Below are positions 16,501-25,015 of a stretch of 64,000 nt of DNA, one piece after another. The DNA is from Candidatus Competibacteraceae bacterium. Lineage in GTDB: Bacteria; Pseudomonadota; Gammaproteobacteria; Competibacterales; Competibacteraceae. A model generated the notes under the pieces. The model saw nothing but the letters and a program-made list of their open reading frames with translations. It did no database searches and was not told the origin of the DNA. Within the stretch, counting starts at the first letter, position 1. Each line of letters begins with the position of its first letter. The stretch is from positions 62,001-126,000 of the forward strand of contig JADJPA010000002.1 of the NCBI GenBank assembly GCA_016713505.1, given 5' to 3'. Both the position numbers and the translations under genes were made by a program.

Positions 16501-17664
16501 ATGAATGTATTTATAATAGCGGCCCCTTATCAAGTACTTAGCGCCGTTGAAGCTGTTCATCATTTTGATTTTAAAAATAGCATATTAATTATATTGAATA
16601 TTGGGTTATTTAGTAAAGATAGCTTTGATAAGATTATTGATAATAAATACTGGTATTCCGTTAAGTATATTGACTTTTTTTATTTTATTACTAGTCACGA
16701 TTTTAGTAAAGTAAAGCCAAAAAACTATTTTGAAAGATTAATTGAGCTATATTTGGTGTTTGATCAGTTTAAAAAGCGAAGGTGTATAGAAAGATTATGT
16801 CGCTCAATTGGATATGCAGAAAATCTTTTTCTAGGAAATTATTTAATAGATTATGATTTACACATGAGGCATATTGCAAACAGGGTAAAATTTGGAAATT
16901 TATTTCTATTGGATGTTGGTACTGATACCCTTAGAATTAATAAGCAGAGGATATGCGAGAATGTAATGGACTTATCTCTGCGTAATTTAGAAATAAAGAA
17001 CGGTGAAACTATTGATTTAGATAATACTAAAGATAGTAAAAAAATTGGATATCAATTTTTAAACTATTTATCGATTCAAACTTTGAAAAAGAAAATCCAT
17101 AGTCAGTTTATTGAGTGGAATAATAGAGGTGTTAAAAGATTGACCTACTTTACTTGTTACAGCCTTAAAGTAAATGGAGAAGATCGAATCATAAACAACA
17201 ATTTTGAATTCTCAAAATCTTTGATTAGGAAGGCAAACTGCTCTCAAGATATTTTCTTTCTTGGGCAGCCATTAATTGAGCAGGGATATTTGGCCCCAGC
17301 AAAATTTTTCGAATATGTAAAGAAGATTAAAAAGTACTTTGCTGGTTTGAATTTATTCTACGTACCCCATCCTAGAGAAGCTGAGGAACACATACAAATT
17401 ATTCAAAATAACATTGGAATTAGGATAAAGAAATTTATTGCGCCGATTGAACATGAAATTGTAGCAAGCGATAATTATCCAAAGTGTATTGGGTCGTTTT
17501 TTAGTTCCGCGCTTGAAAATTTTGCCAAAATTTTTAGTAATAATATTGAAATATTAGCTTTTTATTTATTACCCCAGCACCTATTAAAAGATATAGAGGG
17601 TGTTGCCAAGATATATGATAATTTTAAAACTGATAAAAATATCAAGATTTTGCTTTTAAAGTAA
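16501..17664 (+). CDS. Sialyltransferase-like glycosyltransferase (GT52/polysialyltransferase fold)
   Basis: I place the start at ATG 16501, giving 387 residues that begin MNVFIIAAPYQVLSAVEA, the beta-strand-plus-helix start of bacterial GT52 and polysialyltransferase proteins. An open frame extends upstream, but it overlaps the pyruvyltransferase gene. LFLLDVGTDTLRI (about 135-147) may stand for the acidic D/E-D/E-G motif, FYVPHPREAEEH (about 285-296) contains the HP motif, and CIGSFFSSALENFAKIF (about 326-342) the serine motif. These are the expected CMP-sialate-binding signatures, so it is the best candidate in the window to transfer the CMP-nonulosonate. Overall similarity is by motif only. 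It is extremely AT-rich. Confidence 0.6.
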   Translation: MNVFIIAAPYQVLSAVEAVHHFDFKNSILIILNIGLFSKDSFDKIIDNKYWYSVKYIDFFYFITSHDFSKVKPKNYFERLIELYLVFDQFKKRRCIERLCRSIGYAENLFLGNYLIDYDLHMRHIANRVKFGNLFLLDVGTDTLRINKQRICENVMDLSLRNLEIKNGETIDLDNTKDSKKIGYQFLNYLSIQTLKKKIHSQFIEWNNRGVKRLTYFTCYSLKVNGEDRIINNNFEFSKSLIRKANCSQDIFFLGQPLIEQGYLAPAKFFEYVKKIKKYFAGLNLFYVPHPREAEEHIQIIQNNIGIRIKKFIAPIEHEIVASDNYPKCIGSFFSSALENFAKIFSNNIEILAFYLLPQHLLKDIEGVAKIYDNFKTDKNIKILLLK

Positions 17665-18318
17665 AAAATATTTTATCTTTTGGATTGTATTAGTCGCCTT
17701 GGGGTGCTCGATTTAGTTCACGGTACAAAAGCAAATTATTAACCAATGGCGCTAGAAATCCACATCCAACGACGGCGGAGTAGATGCAGCCTTATCTAGT
17801 AGTGCTGTGGATCTAGAGTATGACGGAATTGGATTTAACGTCGCCACCAGGCATTGCGGGTTTGAGCCGATTGAGTGACGAGGCCCAACATCGGTTGCAC
17901 GTGTAGACGCTACCAGTCACTCCGAACGCTGGCGATGGTGATGGGCTTATGGCCGGCCTCGGTGGCTTCTTCGGACGCTAGAGCGATGGTCATTCCGGTT
18001 CTAAAGCCATCAGGAAGGAATGCAAAAAGCCCATACAGTGGCTTGGGATGATTTCTAGGTGATCGAGTGGTGGCTCTAAAACATACTTGGATAGTGGGCC
18101 CACTGAACTGCGGACTGAAATAATTATAATCGACATCGAAAAATGATAGTATCGCAAACACGCACCCGAGAGATTCATTTGATTTGCTGTTATCAGACGT
18201 GGTTTTTACTGCTCTATAAGGTTAAAAATAACCTTTAAAAGAATTATTTTGGCCAAGAATTACTTCAGTGTATTAGCCCGTTTAGAAAAAGTAAAACGAA
18301 AGCCTTGATCATATTAAA
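17665..18318. other. Intergenic region, probably decayed mobile DNA, no supported gene
   Basis: This 654-bp gap has a GC-richer patch at about 17750-18120 between AT-rich genes, with short frames broken by stops on both strands. The change of composition and lack of an intact frame suggest an old insertion remnant, but I found no recognisable transposase motif, unlike in the other gaps of the locus. Confidence 0.4.
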
Positions 18319-19281
18319 ATGATGAACTCTAATCCGTATCCACTTGTTTCTGTTATTATCCCTGCTTATAATTCTCAGGAATTTATTTCTCAAACAATTG
18401 ATAGTATTTTAGCGCAGACCTATTCAAATATAGAGATAATTGTTGTTGATGATGGCTCGGTAGATAGAACCTCTCAAATTGTACATGGTTACAGAGATCG
18501 TGTGCGCTACTATTATCAGAATAACAGTGGCGGTTGTGCTGTACCACGTAATGTAGGAATTAAAAATAGCTTTGGTGAATTGCTTTGTTTTAATGATGCT
18601 GATGACCTTATGGTACCTGATCGACTTGAAATGCAAGTTAATTTTTTATTACGTCATCCAGCAGTTGGTTTAGTTTTTAGTGATTATAGAAATTTTAGTG
18701 ATAAAAAAAATTTTTTGAGTACACATTTTGAAACTTGCCCGAATCTCCAGCGTTATCTGAATGGAGAAAATGAAATAATTATTAATAATGCTTGTCCATA
18801 TCTTGCAAGGGAAAATTTTGGAATCGCTAGTTCATTCCTAATGCGCAGGATTTTATTATTAAAAGAGCCTAGTTTTGATCCATCACTTAAATCTAGCGAG
18901 GATTTTAACTTTTACTATCGATTAGCCAGGCATACTAGTGTTGGAGTTATCAATAAAGTTGGGATGATGAGGCGATTGCATACTTTTAATATGAGTAGTA
19001 ATACAGAAAAAATGATGTCTGAATGCATACGGAGTTATAGATTGCTTTTGGAGAGTGAGCCTGATAGCCAGGCTAGATACTTTCTCAGAAGATTTATCGC
19101 ATGTTTTTGGTCCAATCTTTCCTATTATAATACTGAGCATGGTCGATATAAGATTGCATTACAGCAAGAGAAGAAAGCTTTGTATGCGAATTTTTCCATG
19201 ACTAGATTGTATTTATTCTTTAAAGGCTCTACTCGTATAATTTTGATGAAACTCGGATTTTATAAGCCTAGATTATCTTAG
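18319..19281 (+). CDS. Family 2 glycosyltransferase
   Basis: The 320-residue protein has a complete GT-A N-terminal half: VSVIIPAYNSQEFISQTIDS at residues 10-29, IIVVDDGSVDRT near 40-51, GGCAVPRNVGIKNSFGE, and the metal-binding triad region LCFNDADDLM near 93-102. DPSLKSSEDFNFYYRLA near 190 carries the catalytic-base ED motif. There are no membrane segments, so it is a cytoplasmic or peripheral inverting transferase. No Shine-Dalgarno is obvious and the gene is isolated between two remnant-filled gaps. Acceptor unknown. Confidence 0.88.
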   Translation: MMNSNPYPLVSVIIPAYNSQEFISQTIDSILAQTYSNIEIIVVDDGSVDRTSQIVHGYRDRVRYYYQNNSGGCAVPRNVGIKNSFGELLCFNDADDLMVPDRLEMQVNFLLRHPAVGLVFSDYRNFSDKKNFLSTHFETCPNLQRYLNGENEIIINNACPYLARENFGIASSFLMRRILLLKEPSFDPSLKSSEDFNFYYRLARHTSVGVINKVGMMRRLHTFNMSSNTEKMMSECIRSYRLLLESEPDSQARYFLRRFIACFWSNLSYYNTEHGRYKIALQQEKKALYANFSMTRLYLFFKGSTRIILMKLGFYKPRLS

Positions 19282-19329
19282 CTCGACTTTCCCCATTGCT
19301 AATTGCGTGCGTAAATGCTGAGACGTAGC

Positions 19330-20080
19330 AACCATGAAAGTTTTTTCGACCAAATAGAGAAACGTATGGGGCATTACTGCTTAAGGTCGGCACGATTATA
19401 TGCCTGTTTGCGCCGCTGCTCAGCGCATGGCTCTGACCGGGCATCCAAGTTGCTGCTGATAGATTGATCTTGATTTTAGGACGGCGTACCGTGACGGTGG
19501 TTAGGACTGGCTGACATCATTGAGCGGCGTTGGGGAGCAAGATTGTTGCGCGGGTATTTATCGCGTGTTGCGATCCAGTGCATTCCAGCCGATGGTATTT
19601 TGTGAAAGTTAGTGAGCTGCGCAGACTACAGACATTCTTATCGGGCGTTGGCCGAGCGGAATGATAATTTTTTCTTGGTTTCGTTCGTGTCCACGTTTAC
19701 CTCTCAAACAGCGCCGCAAGCGCGATGCACCGATACATCCAAGCCAAATATACTGCTTGTGCTCACCGCTATAGCCGTCCGTCCGCCACCAGATAAATTG
19801 AACACGCGGCATCGGAAAAAAGTGCCGGTTGCTTGTCTCCGCTATGCCATGATTGATCCGCGAAGCATTAAGACCCAGTACGTGGTGCTTGTGAGGTATT
19901 GCGCCAAACGGCAGAAAAACATCGGATATTTAAGTTTTACGATGCGCTATACCGCGACGAACCTTAGCCGAGTTTGCGGCCTTATCCAAGCGTTGGATCG
20001 TGAAGCGGGCGCTTGGTGAGATCAGGGCAATTTTGATTCATTCCCGTCAGGCGCAGTCTCACAATTTTGAAGCCTTTTAT
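19330..20080 (+). pseudogene. Heavily decayed DDE transposase remnant
   Basis: Several frames must be joined to read it. Around 19490-19620 the plus strand gives GRRTVTVV, then DIIERRWGA in one frame and SKIVARVF followed by DPVHSSRWYFVKVSELRRLQ in another. Joined, these match a transposase family whose members read IERRWG-KI-ARGIYRDPVRSS-FVK-SGLRW. Later broken frames to about 20040 keep scattered similarity. Frameshifts and stops every few dozen bases show that it is long dead. The ends of the element could not be located, so the limits are approximate. The rest of this 989-bp gap shows no gene. Confidence 0.55.
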
Positions 20081-20270
20081 CTTTTACACTTCTGCCGACA
20101 CTGTTGAGGCGAGTTTTCCAATTTGGTAAGTTACAATTGGTTTGTAGCTCTGATTCCCATTATTCTGATACCGATATGTATTTACCTCTACACCCGGCGG
20201 AGTGAAGGTACCAGGATCGTTTTCATTTCAGTGAATTAGTTAATAAATTATTTCTCTATATATTAAGGAT

Positions 20271-21869
20271 ATGGTTTCAATCATGGGTCTAGGGCGACAA
20301 ATTTTTAAGCATACTATTATCTATAGTATGGCGACAGTTATTGGAAGGCTAGCTAGCTTTCTCATGTTGCCCTTTTATGCATATATTTTTCAAGCAGAAG
20401 GTTATGGCGTTATTGCCATGATCGATACCAGCCTCGGCTTTCTAACAATTTTACTTACTGGGGGTTTTCAAACAGCGATTTTAAGAATCTACCATGAGCA
20501 ATCGAAAGCTAATAAAAAATTAGTCCTTGGTACAGGCATTTGCCTTGTATGGATTCTGGGAATATTGATCATTTGTTTCCCGCTCTTTTTTAGCTCGTCC
20601 CTGAGTAAAATTATTTTAGGTAGCAGTCAATATTATCCTCTCATTTGTTTGGCATTGATTGCGTTTGTTATCGATGTATCAGGCCAAAGTGCTAGCACAA
20701 TTCAAATTATTAAGCAACAGTCTCTTTCATTTTCTATCATCAATTTAATTCGGCTTGCTCTAGGCCTTTTTCTTAATATATGGTTAGTTGTTATTTTAGA
20801 AGTTGGTTTAGTAGGAATTTTTATATCATCGTTGATGGCGGCTATAGTCAGTTCTTTGGTTTTTCATATTATTGCTTTTCGGGAGCATGGTTGTGAATTT
20901 GATCGGAATATTGCGATTCATCTACTACGGTTTCAGTTGCCACTACTACCGGGAGAAATTATTAGTTTTTTGGGGCGGCAAGCGGAAAGAATACTGGTTC
21001 GAGTTCTAATTGGACTTGAAGGGATGGGCGTTTTGGAGATGGCTTATAAGTTTCCACCTTTAATAAACCTCTTTATTACAGTGCCTTTTCAGAGAGCGTG
21101 GCGTACTAAAAGTATAGAAATAGCTGAACAAGAAAATGCTCCTCAAATTATCAGTAAAATGTTTACCCGTTATCTATTTTTAATGATTTTTTTTGGTCTA
21201 ATATTAGGTGTTACAATAAAAGATATTTTAAAATTAATGACGCCACCTGAGTTTTGGTCAGCAGTATCCATTGCACAAATTGAAATTATTACAACTATTA
21301 TAAATGGCTCTATTACTTATTTGTCTTTTGGTATTTTATATTACAAAAAGACTGGGGTTTTATCTTTTATTAAAATAATATTAGTTCCACCCAAAATTAT
21401 ATTGGGTTTTTTTTGCATTTCATTATTGGGATTGCAAGGAGCGGCTTATTCGGCTTTATTTATTGAAATTATAACTTTAGTCTGGATTTTATTTAAGTCA
21501 CAATCCTTATATGAATTGCCTTTAGAGTATTGGAAAATCTTTTTTATAGTTATCTGTGCATTTATTATATTTTTTTTATTAAACAATAAAAATTATTCTG
21601 AATTTGATTTTGCCATATACCTAATGCATAATTGCCTTTCTCCTTTTATCGCTTTTTTGAATACCACCTTGTTTGGAGAATGGAAGTCTGGAAAGTTCAT
21701 TTTGCTTTTAAATTCAAGGCAGGATCAAATTATTTCAATGTTTTTAAATATTTTTTTTACGCTACCATTTTTGATGTTATTCCCCCTGATTTCAAGGCCA
21801 ACTTCGGCGAATTTTTTACCTAAGTCAGCTGCTACCACCAATAACTCTTCACATAACCATCTCTATTAG
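20271..21869 (+). CDS. Wzx-type oligosaccharide flippase
   Basis: This 532-residue protein is almost entirely hydrophobic helices (about 12-14 predicted by eye), starting MGLGRQIFKHTIIYSMATVIGRLASFLMLPFYAYIF-like with the MATE/MOP-fold pattern and the charged motif GRQAERILVRVLIG between helices near residue 240. It fits the polysaccharide transporter (PST/Wzx) family that moves undecaprenyl-linked repeat units across the inner membrane. ATG 20271 or the ATG 12 bp later could be the start; AAGGA lies just before. The last ~60 residues are less hydrophobic and end close (9 bp) to the asparagine synthase gene. Confidence 0.82.
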   Translation: MVSIMGLGRQIFKHTIIYSMATVIGRLASFLMLPFYAYIFQAEGYGVIAMIDTSLGFLTILLTGGFQTAILRIYHEQSKANKKLVLGTGICLVWILGILIICFPLFFSSSLSKIILGSSQYYPLICLALIAFVIDVSGQSASTIQIIKQQSLSFSIINLIRLALGLFLNIWLVVILEVGLVGIFISSLMAAIVSSLVFHIIAFREHGCEFDRNIAIHLLRFQLPLLPGEIISFLGRQAERILVRVLIGLEGMGVLEMAYKFPPLINLFITVPFQRAWRTKSIEIAEQENAPQIISKMFTRYLFLMIFFGLILGVTIKDILKLMTPPEFWSAVSIAQIEIITTIINGSITYLSFGILYYKKTGVLSFIKIILVPPKIILGFFCISLLGLQGAAYSALFIEIITLVWILFKSQSLYELPLEYWKIFFIVICAFIIFFLLNNKNYSEFDFAIYLMHNCLSPFIAFLNTTLFGEWKSGKFILLLNSRQDQIISMFLNIFFTLPFLMLFPLISRPTSANFLPKSAATTNNSSHNHLY

Positions 21870-21878
21870 CCCTATTTT

Positions 21879-23744
21879 ATGTGCGGTTTGATAAGCCTTT
21901 ATTTTAAGAATGGTGAGGTAAGCCAAGCAGTAGCTGCTGATACCATGAAAATGGCTGGGTCAATGCTTGACACTCTTCGTATGAGAGGTCCGGATGACTA
22001 CCGTTTAGTTCAGATGGGCTCCGCTTTTTTAGGTCATAGTCGACTGAGCATCATTGATCTACAGACCGGCTCGCAACCAATTTATAATGAAGACGGTACT
22101 ATCGCTGTTTTGTTAAATGGTGAAATTTATAATTTTCAGGAACTACGTGTTGAACTAGAAAAGCTTGGGCATCATTTTCAGACTATCTCTGATACTGAAG
22201 TTATCGTGCATCTTTACGAGGAGCATGGTGAAGATCTTTTCTCTAAACTAAACGGCATGTTTGCTATTGTTATTTATGATTCTCGCTCAAAAATTTTACT
22301 AGCAGCAAGAGATAGAATTGGTGAAAAGCCACTTGTTTACTGTGAGTTGCCTGAGTTTTTCGCAGTTGCTTCTGAGGTTAAAGCCCTTCTACAAATTCCG
22401 GCCGTTTCTAAAGAGATCGATATTGATTCGATCGCCTTATATCTTAATAGTATGTATGTTCCTGCTCCAGCAAGTATTTTCAAAAAAATAAAAAAGTTAC
22501 CGCCAGCACACTATCTTAAATTGGTAGGAAAAAAGCAAATTATTCGTAAATACTGGGATCCGCAACAAGAGATAAAATGGAAGTGGCAAGAAAAAGATAT
22601 TGAAGAAAATTTTTTGGAGTTATTTTTAGATGCAGTTAAGATTCGTACTTATTCAGACGTGCCTTTTGGAGTATTTCTTTCGGGTGGAATAGATTCAAGC
22701 GCTGTTACGGCGTTTATGTCCAAGACTTATCCTAGCCCTATTAAAACTTTTACTGTAGGATTTACCCAGGAAATTGATGAACGTCCTTATGCTCGGATGG
22801 TTGCAGATCGCTATCAGACTGAACATACAGAACTTATCATCAGTGATCGAATCGAAGATATAGTTAAGCAGGTAATTACCTATTTTGACGAGCCATTTGG
22901 AGATTCATCTGCTATTCCTACCTACCTCATTTCTCGGGAAGCTCGTAAGCATGTTAAGATGATTCTGACTGGAGATGGAGGCGATGAGCTTTTTGCAGGA
23001 TATCATTCTTATGTTGACCAAAAATATCAATTAGGAAATCGGGTTAGTACGAAAGCATATAAAACTATTAATCAACTTTCGCTAAAATCTTGTGGTAAAG
23101 GTATTCTAGAAGGCTTGTATCCTCGTACAGCTAATTTTGGTAGGGCTTTCAAACATTGGCATTGGGTACGTTCAATTTTTCATGAGGAAGAGCTAAAAAC
23201 TACTCTAAATCAGAGTTTTGCTGGCGTTGCAGATTTTTTTCAAAAGCAGCACTGGCTTGGTGTGCATGGTGAAGATGCGCTCTCAATCTCTTATGCTTTT
23301 GACTTGAATTATTATTTACCTGATGATCTTTTGAAAAAAGTTGATATGGCATCTATGTTCGCTAGCCTCGAATGTCGTGCTCCATTTCTTGATTATCGAC
23401 TTATTGAATTATCATTGCAGATACCTCCAAACATTAAAATCAAAAATGATTGTCTTAAATCCCTTCTAAAAAGTAGCCTACACAATTATCTTCCTTCAGA
23501 AATTTTATACCGACCGAAAACTGGTTTTGGTGCGCCGGTAGCATCTTGGCTTAAAAACCAACTTAAAGAAATGACTTTTGATTTACTTGGGCAGAGTTGT
23601 AAAATTGAATCTTTTATTGATCGAAAAGCGATTCAACAATGTCTTGATTTGCTATACCGCACTGACTTAATTAAGGATTATAGAGTTTCTCAAAAAGTAT
23701 GGCTTTTATTCGTTTTAGAGTCCTGGATGAGAAATTACCTTTAA
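21879..23744 (+). CDS. Glutamine-dependent asparagine synthase-like amidotransferase
   Basis: The 621-residue protein starts with Met-Cys-Gly; Cys2 is the class II amidotransferase nucleophile, which fixes the start at 21879. HSRLSIIDLQTGSQP and LLNGEIYNFQELR belong to the glutaminase domain (1-200). FLSGGIDSSAV near 265-275 is the ATP-pyrophosphatase loop of the synthetase domain, followed by LTGDGGDELFAGY. In polysaccharide loci such enzymes often amidate uronic acids or similar carboxylates rather than aspartate (family knowledge). A second paralogue lies 3 kb downstream. It is AT-rich, unlike that paralogue, so the two were probably acquired separately. Confidence 0.88.
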   Translation: MCGLISLYFKNGEVSQAVAADTMKMAGSMLDTLRMRGPDDYRLVQMGSAFLGHSRLSIIDLQTGSQPIYNEDGTIAVLLNGEIYNFQELRVELEKLGHHFQTISDTEVIVHLYEEHGEDLFSKLNGMFAIVIYDSRSKILLAARDRIGEKPLVYCELPEFFAVASEVKALLQIPAVSKEIDIDSIALYLNSMYVPAPASIFKKIKKLPPAHYLKLVGKKQIIRKYWDPQQEIKWKWQEKDIEENFLELFLDAVKIRTYSDVPFGVFLSGGIDSSAVTAFMSKTYPSPIKTFTVGFTQEIDERPYARMVADRYQTEHTELIISDRIEDIVKQVITYFDEPFGDSSAIPTYLISREARKHVKMILTGDGGDELFAGYHSYVDQKYQLGNRVSTKAYKTINQLSLKSCGKGILEGLYPRTANFGRAFKHWHWVRSIFHEEELKTTLNQSFAGVADFFQKQHWLGVHGEDALSISYAFDLNYYLPDDLLKKVDMASMFASLECRAPFLDYRLIELSLQIPPNIKIKNDCLKSLLKSSLHNYLPSEILYRPKTGFGAPVASWLKNQLKEMTFDLLGQSCKIESFIDRKAIQQCLDLLYRTDLIKDYRVSQKVWLLFVLESWMRNYL

Positions 23745-23763
23745 GTAATTTAAGTTAAAATTT

Positions 23764-24672
23764 ATGAAAGTACCTAGTGTCAGTGTTGTGGTCACCTGTT
23801 ATAATTATGGCCATTATTTAGCTGAGTGTTTGGATTCAATATTGCAGCAAAGTTTTTCTGATTTTGAAATTGTCATTGTTAATGATGGGTCGGTTGATAA
23901 TACTGACGAAGTTATGGAAAAATTTCGAAATTTTGATAACATTAAATATATTAAACAGGGTAATAGTGGTCAGGCAAAAGCAAAAAACACTGGTATTCAA
24001 AACTCTTCAGGGGATTTTATTGCTTTTCTTGATGCTGATGATGCATGGGAAAAAAATAAATTAGAAAAACAAATGCCTTTATTTTCAAAAAATATGATCG
24101 GTGTTGTTTATAGCCGAGCGCGCTATGTAGATGAGCTAGGGCAGGCACTTAATAATATAAGGATTACTGAAAAATACCTTATCCCCAAATCGGGAAATGT
24201 TACAAATTATTTATTTTTAGATAATTTTGTGCCTTTTTCTTCATCCATAGTACGAAGAGAGTGTTTAGAGCGTTGTGGCGCTTTTGATGAAACCCTTCGA
24301 ATGGGTATTGATTGGGATTTGTGGTTAAGAATATCAACGCTTTATGAGTTTGATTTTATAGATGAACCTTTACTGGTTTATCGTGTTGGCCACGCTGGCC
24401 AGATGTCAAAAAATTTAGAACTTCGGCAACAGTGCTCTGATAAAATTATGAGCAGCTTTATAAAAAACTATAAGCCCTTGCTTTCTAACTGGATTATACG
24501 AAAAGCTTATGCATTTACTTTTCGTAACCGAGGTGAATATTACCGTAAGATAGATAAAGCAAAATCTTGCCAGTATTTTTTAAAATCTATTTATCAGAAT
24601 CCTATCGAAATAAATGCGTATAAAGGATTGCTAAAAACCCTTTTACTGAGGCGTAAAGAATTGATTTCATAG
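23764..24672 (+). CDS. Family 2 glycosyltransferase
   Basis: This 302-residue GT-A enzyme has VSVVVTCYNYGHYLAECLDS at residues 6-25, IVIVNDGSVDNTDE near 36-49, GQAKAKNTGIQNSSGDFI, and the DxD-like LDADDAWEKNK near 95-105. MGIDWDLWLRIS near 178-189 provides the catalytic-base region. It starts 19 bp after the asparagine synthase. No membrane segment is seen. The sugar and linkage are unknown. Confidence 0.88.
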   Translation: MKVPSVSVVVTCYNYGHYLAECLDSILQQSFSDFEIVIVNDGSVDNTDEVMEKFRNFDNIKYIKQGNSGQAKAKNTGIQNSSGDFIAFLDADDAWEKNKLEKQMPLFSKNMIGVVYSRARYVDELGQALNNIRITEKYLIPKSGNVTNYLFLDNFVPFSSSIVRRECLERCGAFDETLRMGIDWDLWLRISTLYEFDFIDEPLLVYRVGHAGQMSKNLELRQQCSDKIMSSFIKNYKPLLSNWIIRKAYAFTFRNRGEYYRKIDKAKSCQYFLKSIYQNPIEINAYKGLLKTLLLRRKELIS

Positions 24673-24674
24673 GC

Positions 24675-24798
24675 TCCTCCCCGAAATCGTTTGGCGTAAA
24701 ACCGAATACGATTGGTTCAAACCCAAACCAAAGCCTACCTCAGCTTCAACCGTCTGAAGTTAGAACTCCAGATATTATGGGACGTTTCCTATGTTTAA
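24675..24798 (+). pseudogene. C-terminal fragment of an IS630-type transposase
   Basis: Directly behind the glycosyltransferase the plus strand reads EIVWRKTEYDWFKPKPK and, after a one-base shift, AYLSFNRLKLELQILWD before a stop at 24796-24798. This is the familiar tail of IS630/Tc1-like transposases (IE-LW-KYEW---AY-S---L---L--IL). Only the last ~40 codons remain, frameshifted; the 5' part is absent. The remaining ~215 bp up to 25015 are AT-rich with no gene. Confidence 0.6.
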
Positions 24799-25015
24799 TT
24801 TTTGTGAAATAAATATTTACAAGGCGTATTTTTAATGTGGAAACATGCTTTATCTATTATTGTATGTTCGCACTGCTTGTATGTTCGCACTGCAAGGCTA
24901 ACTCGAATTTAATTTTAGTTATAGAGCAAAATACAGAAATTTAGAAAAAACATTTGAAAATAAATTGTTGTTTATTATCTTCTTTTCATTATAGTTGAAT
25001 TTTGTTGCTGATCTC

